A stretch of DNA of 64,000 nt. Source: Lachnospiraceae bacterium MD308 (GTDB lineage Bacteria > Bacillota > Clostridia > Lachnospirales > Lachnospiraceae). This document shows positions 15,987 to 25,300 of the stretch, one piece after another. How positions within the stretch are numbered: the first letter of the stretch is position 1; each line of letters begins with the position of its first letter. The stretch is from assembly GCA_000403475.2 (NCBI GenBank), contig KE159795.1, positions 1,435,965 through 1,499,964 of the forward strand. The letters are read 5' to 3'. Under the pieces are notes generated by a model. The model was not told the DNA's origin, did not search any database, and was given only the letters and a program-made list of their open reading frames with translations. The position numbers and the translations under genes were made by a program.

Positions 15987-18900
15987 ATGGGCGGGAATGT
16001 CTTTGAAACGGTAAAGCAGTCCATCACCACCAGAGAAGCGGCGGAACACTATGGAATCGAGGTAAAGCGGAACGGCATGGCCTGCTGTCCCTTTCACGAT
16101 GACAGGACGCCCAGCATGAAATTAGACCGCCGCTTTCACTGTTTCGGCTGCGGGGCGGACGGTGATGTGATCGACTTTGCCGCCAAGCTCTATAATCTTT
16201 CTCCCAAAGAGGCGGCGGAAAAACTGGCCCAGGATTTTGGCCTGCTCTATGACAGCCAGGCGCCCCCGAAGAAAACCTATGTCCGTCAAAAGTCAGAAGC
16301 GCAGAAATTCCGGGAATCAAAACAGCGGTGTTTCCGCGCTCTGGCAGACTACGTCCATCTGCTGCGGGGCTGGGAAACCGGCCTTGCGCCCCTGACCCCG
16401 GAGGATGAACCGCACCCCCTTTTTGTGGAGGCGCTGCACCAAAAGGACTATGTGGAGTATCTTCTGGACTTTCTGATGGAGGATGGCATCGAGGAACAAA
16501 AAACATGGATTGCTGAACACCTAACAAAAATCATGGATTTGGAAAGGAGAAACAAGGAAATGGCAGAGAAACCTACCAACCGGGAGCGATTGCGGGAAAT
16601 CACCGAGGGCATTGAGCAGAACATCAAGGAACTGTTTGAGAGCGAAAAGTATATGCGCTATCTGTCGGTGATGTCCCGGTTCCACCGCTACTCGGTCAAT
16701 AATACCATGCTGATCTATATGCAGAAGCCGGACGCGACCCTTGTGGCTGGCTATAACAAGTGGAAGAACCAGTTTGAGCGCCATGTGAAAAAGGGCGAGC
16801 GCGGCATCACCATCATCGCGCCCACCCCCTATAAGAAGAAAATCGAGGAGCAGAAGCTGGACCCGGACACCCACGCGCCAATGCTGGACGCAAACGGCAG
16901 GGTGGTCATAGAGGAAAAAGAGGTGGAAATCCCGCTGTTCCGTCCGGTCAAGGTCTTTGATGTGAGCCAGACGGACGGAAAGCCCCTGCCCTCCCTGGCG
17001 GCGGACCTGTTCGGGAATGTCCGGCACTTTGAGGCGTTTATGGAGGCGCTGAAACGCTCCGCCCCGGTTCCCCTTGCGTTTGAGGAAATGGACGCGGATA
17101 CGGACGGATATTTTTCTTCCAGCCAGCAGCGCATCGCCATCCGCCAGGGCATGAGCGAGGTGCAGACCGTTTCTGCCGCCGTCCATGAGATTGCCCACAG
17201 CAAGCTGCACAACTTTGATGTGCCGGACAACCCGGATGCGCCCTTGTATCAGGAAGTGGAGCTGTTTGGACAGCCAGCCCTGTTCTCCAATGACCGGATT
17301 GCCGCAGACGATCTGCCGGACGGACTGTTTTGTTATGACCTGCGCGGTTCCGACGATGACCCCGGTGCGCCGGTTGCGGTCGAGGAACGGGTTATCGTCA
17401 ACCACGCCGGTTCCGTCATAACCGCAAAGCCGCTGGAACTGCCGGAGGAAGGGCATCTCCCGCTGACCGATGAATCCGGCCTGGACTTTAACGGCGGCGA
17501 AAAGACCGCCCAGCGGTTTTTGCAGGACCATAAAAAGGACCGGCGCACCGAGGAGGTGGAGGCCGAGAGCATCTCTTACGCGGTCTGCCAATATTTTGGG
17601 ATTCAGACCGGCGCAAACAGCTTTGGGTACATTGCGAACTGGAGCCAGGGCAAGGAGCTGAAGGAACTGCGGGCCAGCCTGGAAACCATCAACAAGACCG
17701 CCGGTACTCTGATTGCCGATATTGACCGCCATTTTCAGGAGGTCTGCAAGGAGCGCGGCATTGATCTGGAATCCGGGCCGGAGCAGGACGCCGGAAAAGA
17801 AACCATGCAGCCGGAAAGCTCGCAGACCGGCCAGGAGAATCACGAAGCTGCTCCTGAACCGGAACCTTCCTGGAAAATCCCTACCAAACTGCCGGAACAG
17901 GACCCCTCCATGTTCCGCTATTACATTACCCAGGAATCTCTGAACGTAGGGACCTATCCTTTGATGGACGGGAAAACCATCACTGAACTTGCCGCGCCGG
18001 TAAAGGTGGAACAGGATTCCATCACTGCCTTTGGCTGTATCGACTACCCCCAGCCGCTGACCGCCGAGCAGGAACGGGAATACGCCCTGTTGCCCGCCAG
18101 CCAAAACCCGCGGGCGCTGGATTCCATCGGCCATGCCGCAGAAGCCGCCCCGCTGCCCGACGCGCCGGAGCAGACGCTGGATGAATACCCGATGCCGGAC
18201 CCTTTGCTGCGGGAGGACGATCTGAAAAACTGCGGCTATCAGGACGGGGACTTGCTGCCCCTCTCCAAAGAGCGGGCGCTGGAACTGTTTGAGCAGGATT
18301 TGACGGTGTACGCGGTGGTGGACGGGGGCGGCGCGGAAATGCTCTTTGACCGGGAGGAATTTGAATCCCAGCTGCCCGGTACGGTGTTCGCCCTTTCCCG
18401 CGAGGAATGGGAGGAAAGCCCAGCCTTTGACGCACTGGTGCAGGACCGGCTGAACCGCCAGCAGGAACGGGAGCAGGCGTTTCTTTCCCATGAGGGGGAC
18501 TGCTTCGCCATTTATCAGGTCAGCCGGGAGGACCCGCAGAATGTGCGGTTTATGAATCTGGATTGGCTAAAATCCCATGACATCCCCGTGGACCGGGGCA
18601 ATTATGACCTGATCTACACCGCTCCGCTGGGCGGCTCCGGCACTAAAATGGAGCAGCTGGAAAAACTATATGAGCAGTTCAATCTGCAAAAGCCTGTGGA
18701 TTTTCACAGCCCCTCCATGAGTGTCAGCGACATTGTTGCTGTTAAACGGGATGGCATGGTATCCTGCCATTACTGCGACAGCGTTGGTTTTACTGAGATT
18801 CCCGGATTCCTGCCGGACAACCCGCTGAAAAATGCGGAAATGTCTATGGAGGACGATTACGGCATGATTGACGGGATCATCAACAACGGTCCCAAAGAGC

Positions 18901-19085
18901 CGACCGTAGCCCAGCTGGAACAGCAGGCCAGAAGCGGCCAGCCGATCTCCCTAATGGATTTGGCGGATGCGGTCCACCGGGAGGAACGGGACAAGCGGAA
19001 ATCGGTGGTGGAACAGCTCCACCAGCAGCCGAAGCAGGAAAGCAAAAAGACAGCGCCGAAAAAGAGCGCGGAAAGGGAGCTTTGA
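15987..19085 (+). CDS. CHC2 zinc-finger / ArdC-like metallopeptidase fusion with DUF4316-type tail
   Basis: A 1032-aa multidomain protein. Residues ~1-95 form a CHC2 primase zinc finger (MACCPFHDDRTPS, FHCFGCGADGDVI). A helical segment follows to ~190, shared with the fragment at 2-391. Residues ~192-330 resemble the ArdC N-terminal domain (SVNNTMLIYMQKPDATLVAG, KKGERGITII). A zinc-protease motif HEIAHSKLH lies near 400, then repeated mixed domains and a C-terminal SLMDLADAVHREERDKR segment of the DUF4316 type. An internal ATG at 16560 with GGAGAAACAAGGAA before it may give a separate ArdC-like product. Expected role: anti-restriction and DNA processing during establishment. As I recall, related elements encode the two parts separately. 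Confidence 0.85.
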   Translation: MGGNVFETVKQSITTREAAEHYGIEVKRNGMACCPFHDDRTPSMKLDRRFHCFGCGADGDVIDFAAKLYNLSPKEAAEKLAQDFGLLYDSQAPPKKTYVRQKSEAQKFRESKQRCFRALADYVHLLRGWETGLAPLTPEDEPHPLFVEALHQKDYVEYLLDFLMEDGIEEQKTWIAEHLTKIMDLERRNKEMAEKPTNRERLREITEGIEQNIKELFESEKYMRYLSVMSRFHRYSVNNTMLIYMQKPDATLVAGYNKWKNQFERHVKKGERGITIIAPTPYKKKIEEQKLDPDTHAPMLDANGRVVIEEKEVEIPLFRPVKVFDVSQTDGKPLPSLAADLFGNVRHFEAFMEALKRSAPVPLAFEEMDADTDGYFSSSQQRIAIRQGMSEVQTVSAAVHEIAHSKLHNFDVPDNPDAPLYQEVELFGQPALFSNDRIAADDLPDGLFCYDLRGSDDDPGAPVAVEERVIVNHAGSVITAKPLELPEEGHLPLTDESGLDFNGGEKTAQRFLQDHKKDRRTEEVEAESISYAVCQYFGIQTGANSFGYIANWSQGKELKELRASLETINKTAGTLIADIDRHFQEVCKERGIDLESGPEQDAGKETMQPESSQTGQENHEAAPEPEPSWKIPTKLPEQDPSMFRYYITQESLNVGTYPLMDGKTITELAAPVKVEQDSITAFGCIDYPQPLTAEQEREYALLPASQNPRALDSIGHAAEAAPLPDAPEQTLDEYPMPDPLLREDDLKNCGYQDGDLLPLSKERALELFEQDLTVYAVVDGGGAEMLFDREEFESQLPGTVFALSREEWEESPAFDALVQDRLNRQQEREQAFLSHEGDCFAIYQVSREDPQNVRFMNLDWLKSHDIPVDRGNYDLIYTAPLGGSGTKMEQLEKLYEQFNLQKPVDFHSPSMSVSDIVAVKRDGMVSCHYCDSVGFTEIPGFLPDNPLKNAEMSMEDDYGMIDGIINNGPKEPTVAQLEQQARSGQPISLMDLADAVHREERDKRKSVVEQLHQQPKQESKKTAPKKSAEREL

Positions 19086-19086
19086 T

Positions 19087-19302
19087 ATGGGACACTTTAC
19101 CTTTGAAGAAATGAATCTGATGTGTATTTACAACACCGGAACCCGCGCCGGACTGATGGAGAGCCTGACCGAGATGCGCGGCTACCTCTCGCCGGAGGAA
19201 ACGGAGCTGATGGAACTGACCGACAGCGCCCTTCATAAGCTGCGCGCCATGACGGACGCGGAGTTTGACAGTCTGGAACTGTACCCGGACTTTGACGAAT
19301 AG
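19087..19302 (+). CDS. TTRAP (transposon-transfer assisting) family protein
   Basis: A 71-aa acidic protein, MGHFTFEEMNLMCIYNTGTR... ending LYPDFDE. This is the TTRAP family pattern (transposon-transfer assisting protein) found in conjugative transposons. ATG 19087 is preceded by GGGAGC; the longer in-frame extension is the shadow of the preceding gene's tail. It lies between the CHC2-ArdC gene and the giant helicase. Family is recognised; the mechanism of assistance is not known to me. Confidence 0.85.
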   Translation: MGHFTFEEMNLMCIYNTGTRAGLMESLTEMRGYLSPEETELMELTDSALHKLRAMTDAEFDSLELYPDFDE

Positions 19303-19378
19303 GAACCAACAGACCGGAGGGGCTGGCGCTGTGCCGCCCCTTCCTTTTATCCAAAACCCGAAAGGAGGGCCGAAAACA

Positions 19379-22300
19379 ATGGCAACCAAAGCGCAGATGT
19401 ACGCACAGATGGCCGACCATGCGGCGGTGCAGCTCACTTCCAGCTGGAATGAGTGGATGCGGTTTCTGGACACAGCCTCCAGGCTTTACAAATACCCGTT
19501 CCATGACCAGCTGATGATCTACGCCCAGCGCCCGGACGCTACCGCCTGCGCGGAGTATGACCTGTGGAATGACAAGATGGGCCGCTATGTCCGGCGCGGT
19601 TCCAAGGGCATCGCCCTGGTGGACGATTCCGGGGACCGGACCCGGCTGCGGTATGTCTTTGACATCTCCGACACCGGAACCCGCCCGCACTCCCGCACAC
19701 CCTGGCTCTGGAAGATGGAGGAACGGCATATAGATTCCATCTCCGCCATGCTGGAAAACCGGTATGGGGTGGGCGGCGATGATTTAGGCGGGCAGCTGAC
19801 CGAGATCGCCCGCAGGCTGGCCGGGGAATACTGGGCGGACAACGGGCGGGACTTCCTTTACATCGTTGACGATTCCTTTTTAGAGGAGTACGATGAGCTT
19901 AACATCGAAGTCCAATTCAAAGCCGCCGCCACCGTCAGCATCGCCTATTCCCTGATGTCCCGCTGCGGGCTGGCCCCAGAGCAGTATTTCACCCACGAGG
20001 ATTTCATGCCGGTTTTCGATTTCAACACACCGGCCACCGTTGGGGCGCTGGGAACGGCGGTCAGCCAGATCAACCAGCAGGTGCTGCGGCAGATCGGCGT
20101 AACCATTCTAAACGCGGAGCGAGAGGCCAACAAAGAAAGGAGCCAGCAAAATGAACAACACCTTAACTTACATTCAGAACGGGGATTATCTGATTCCCAA
20201 CCTGCAACTGACAGAACAGCCCGAAACGCCCCTGGGCAAGTACGGCAGGATGCGGAAAACCTACTTGAAGGAACACCGGCCCATCCTTTACAACCGTCTG
20301 CTGATGAGCGAGAAGCTGTACCCGCACCTGTTGGAGATCGACCGGACCGCGAACAGCCGATTGGAGCAGCTGATGCCAAAACTGGCGCAGGCGGCGGGCG
20401 TGACCGAGGAACTGAAAGCCCGCGACATGATGCAGTGGGTGGGCCTGATGAGCAGCTGCAAGGCCCAGGCGGAGGAGATTCTGCTGGCGGAACTTATCAA
20501 CAGCTGACCTTTAACCTGTTTCTGTCCGAAGCGGAACAGATTCAGAATATTGATGAAGCAGAGAATGTGAAAGCGTCCTCTGCTTTTTCTTTTGCCCAAA
20601 AGGACATTGACCATACAGAACCGCCCCAGCCCGCACTGGAAGATGTGCTGGAACAGTACAAGCCGGTTGTGACCGCCGCCATCATGGAGGATACGGCATA
20701 CCGCAACGCCTGCGGCCATACTGACCATGAAAACGCTGTGATTGAGGGCAACGCCGCTGTGCGCCGCGCGGTTCTTGGCTCCGGTAATATGCAGCTTCTC
20801 AAACAGTATTCGGATGTGCCGGAGTTCCGCCACCGCCTGCATCAAGAGGTGATTGCCGAAACCTATCCAAAGCTCCATGAGCTTCTGCGCCCTCTCTCCC
20901 AGGACGATATTGACGAAGCCCTCTGTGCATGGAACGGCGATATGGACAGCAAACGGGCCGTAGTCCGCTATATGAAGGAGCATGGGCGGGAAAAAGATAC
21001 CGCCGCATGGCTGTCCAAGGAGTACGGCGGTCCTGAACATACAAACCTGTTCATTGTCCGCGCCGGAAGCCCCGAAGAAATGGAACTGCCCTGGCCCAAG
21101 GTACAGCGCCGGATCGCCCAGCTTATCAAAGAGGACCGCTTTTTTACAGAGGCTGAACGGGACAATCTGGACGATATAGACCCTATCGCAATCCGGGAAA
21201 ATCTGGCCCAGCGCGGCATTGTAAACGGGCAGGTAGTGGAACCGGAAAAGCTGGACAATGACCCCTTTATTCAGCAGGTCATGGCTGATGTGGAACAGAT
21301 TGCCGCCGATGAAGCAGAACCGCGCTTTTCCGTTGTTATGACCAGCGATGCGTTTCCCGACCCGGAAGATGCGTTTGCTGTCTGGGATAATCAGACCAAT
21401 GATTACTATACCGCCTCTGATGGAACGGTACGGACATTTTCAAGAGAAGAAGCTGCGGAGCAATTCCTGGCCGGGCTGGAACCACAAGAGATAAAGGCGG
21501 ACCGGCAAGAGGAACCGGCACAGGAAACAGCCGCACCCGCTGCGGAAGAACCGGAACCATTTACCCACGACCCGCTGGCATCGGCCTATGGCGTAGGGGA
21601 TTTTGTTTTTCTGGAAGATACCGAGTACCGCATCACCGATTTGCAGCAGGGCTATGTCCAGCTGAATGACCCCGCGCTGGCCTACCCCATTTACCGGACG
21701 GAAAGCAAAGAACAGTTTGAACGCGCCATCCGGCAGGACCCGCGCAACAGCGCCATCACCGACTATCTCCCCGCCGATCTGGACCAGTTTTCCCCGGATT
21801 TACGGGAGGCTCTGACCGGGGATGGCGGTTTACTGGATGGGTTGGCAAAGGAGGATATAGCGGTACTGCTCCGAAGCGGCGCAGGCAATCCGGCTGTTGC
21901 CCAGCATCTTTCCCAGCGGTTTTCGGGTACAGTGGAAACCATGCAGCTGGAAACCGGGGATACGGCAGATTACAGAACAACCGACAAAGGCATGGAAGTA
22001 GAGATTTTGCGGGAGGATGAAACGGTTCTGGCGGCACTGTATGAAAGCTGGGCGCCGATTGCCGCTGCCCTGCGCGCCCTCTACCAGCAGGAACTGGACG
22101 GATTCTCCCACGAACCGGCACAGCCAGAAGAACAGCTGGCAGAGGAACAGCCAGATTTCGTGAATCCCCCTGCACCAGAGCCGGAGCCGCAGATCACCAT
22201 TACCCCCGTCACCCGTTATCCGGGCGAACAGAACCATCTGCCCTACGATATAGAGGTTCATACGCTGCGCTTTGATGAGCCGGAACCCACCCCTCCCCAG

Positions 22301-25300
22301 CCGACAGCCGGGAACTTCCGTATCACTGACATCCACCTGGGCGAAGGCGGGCCGAAAGCAAAATTCCGAGCCAATATGGACGCAATCAATCTCCTGAAAG
22401 AATTGGAGTTTGAAAACCGGCAGGCCACGCCGGAAGAACAGGAAACCCTTTCCCGGTATGTGGGCTGGGGCGGTCTGGCAGACGCTTTTGACGAGAGCAA
22501 GCCCGCCTGGGCCAAGGAGTTTGCGGAACTCTACGCAACGCTGTCCCCGGAGGAATATGAAGCCGCCAAAGGGACCACCTTAAACGCCCATTACACCAGC
22601 CCTACCGTTATCCAGGCCATTTATGAAGCGGTGGGGAAAATGGGATTCCAGACCGGCAACATCCTGGAACCCTCCTGCGGCGTGGGCAATTTCTTCGGTA
22701 TGCTTCCTGACAGCATGGCGGGCAGCCACCTCTATGGTGTGGAACTGGATTCCATCACCGGACGCATCGCAAAACAGCTCTATCCAAAAGCAGACATCAC
22801 CATCGCGGGCTTTCAAACCACTGACCGGCGGGATTTTTATGATTTAGCCGTAGGAAACGTGCCGTTTGGCCAGTATTCCGTCAATGACCGGGCCTATAAC
22901 AAGCTGAACTTCAACATCCACAACTACTTTTTTGCAAAATCGCTGGACCAGGTGCGTCCGGGCGGTGTGGTGGCCTTTGTCACCAGCCGCTACACGATGG
23001 ATTCCAAGGATTCTACGGTGCGCCGGTATCTGGCGCAGCGGGCGGAGCTGTTGGGCGCGATCCGTCTGCCCAACAATGCGTTCAAGGCCAATGCAGGGAC
23101 AGAGGTGGTATCCGACATCATTTTCCTGCAAAAACGTGACCGCCCGATTGACATTGCGCCGGACTGGACGCAGACCGGACAGACCGAAGATGATTTTACC
23201 ATCAACCGCTATTTCCTGGACCACCCGGAAATGGTGCTGGGCAGACAGGAGCCGGAAAGCACCGCTCATGGCATGGATTACACCGTAAATCCCATTGAGG
23301 GACTGGAACTTTCCGACCAGCTGCATGACGCCATAAAATATATTCGCGGGACCTACCAGGAGGCCGAACTGCCGGAGCTGGGCGAGGGGGAAGAAATTGA
23401 TACTTCTATCCCCGCTGACCCTGATGTAAAAAACTATTCCTATACCGTTGTGGACGGTGCGGTGTACTATCGGGAAAACAGCCGCATGGTGCGCCCCGAC
23501 TTAAACGCCACCGCCGAGGCCCGCGTAAAGGGGCTGGTGGAACTGCGGGACTGTGTGCAGAAGCTCATCGCACAGCAGATGGACAGCTTTGTTTCGGATA
23601 CGGCAATCCGTGAAACCCAGGCCGAATTGAACCGGCTCTATGACGCATTTTCCGCAAAATACGGCCTTATCAATGACCGGGGCAACCGGCTGGCCTTTGC
23701 CGATGATTCCAGCTATTATCTGCTCTGCGCCCTGGAAGTCATTGACGATGACGGGCAGCTGAAGCAAAAAGCGGATATGTTCACCAAGCGCACCATCAAG
23801 CCCCATCAGGCTGTTACTGCGGTAGATACCGCCAGTGAAGCCCTGGCTGTTTCCATCGCGGAAAAGGCCGAGGTGGATATGGCGTACATGGCCGAACTGA
23901 GCGGAAAAACCCAGGAGGAATTGGCGCAGGAGCTGCGGGGCGTGATCTTCCGCCTGCCCGGACCTTTGGCGGAGGGGGAATCACCCCATTATGTGACAGC
24001 GGATGAATACCTCTCCGGCAACGTGCGCCGGAAACTGCGGCAGGCACAGCGGGCGGCGGACAAAGACCCCGCCTTTTCTGTCAATGTGGAGGCGCTGACC
24101 GCCGCCCAGCCCAAGGATTTAGACGCATCGGAAATCGAGGTGCGCCTGGGCGCTACCTGGATCGACAAAGAGTACATCCAGCAATTCATGTACGAAACCT
24201 TCCACACCCCGTACTATCTGCAAAGGCAGGTCGAAGTCAAGTATGCCTCCTATACCGCCGAGTGGCAGATCACCGGCAAAAACGCCGTTGGGTACGGCGA
24301 TGTAGCAGCCAACACCACCTACGGAACCGACCGGGCCAACGCCTACAAGATTCTGGAGGACAGCTTAAACCTGCGGGATGTCCGCATCTATGACACCATT
24401 GAGGACGCCGAGGGCCGGGAGCGCCGGGTACTCAACGCCAAAGAAACCACCCTTGCCGCCCAGAAGCAGATGGCGATCCGGGAAGCCTTCCGGGACTGGA
24501 TTTGGAAGGACCCACAGCGGCGGCAGACGCTGGTGCGCCAGTACAACGAGGAAATGAACAGCATCCGCCCCCGCGAGTATGACGGGCAGCATATCCGGTT
24601 TGCGGGCATGAACCCGGAAATTACGTTACGGGAACACCAGAAAAACGCCATCGCCCATGTGCTGTACGGCGGGAATACCCTGCTGGCCCATGAGGTGGGC
24701 GCGGGCAAGACCTTTGAAATGGTAGCCGCCGCGATGGAATCCAAGCGGCTGGGCCTGTGCCAGAAATCCCTCTTTGTGGTGCCGAACCACCTGACCGAGC
24801 AGTGGGCCTCCGAGTTTTTACGGCTCTACCCTTCCGCGAATATCCTTGTCACCACCAAAAAGGATTTTGAAAGCCACAACCGCAAGAAATTCTGCGCCAG
24901 AATCGCCACCGGGGACTATGACGCGGTGATTATCGGACACAGCCAGTTTGAGCGTATTCCCATCAGCCGGGAACGGCAGGAGCGCCTGCTGCGGGAGCAG
25001 ATCAACGAGATTACCGACGGGATTGCCGAGGTGGAGGCCAGCGGCGGGGAACGCTTTACCGTCAAGCAGCTGGAACGCACCAAAAAATCGTTGGAGGCAA
25101 GGCTGGAAAAATTGCAGGCCGAGAGCCGCAAGGACGATGTGATTACCTTTGAACAGCTGGGCGTGGACCGGCTGTTTGTGGACGAGAGCCACAATTATAA
25201 GAACCTCTTTTTATACACCAAAATGCGGAATGTGGCGGGACTTTCCACCACAGACGCGCAGAAATCCTCCGATATGTTTGCCAAATGCCGCTACATGGAC

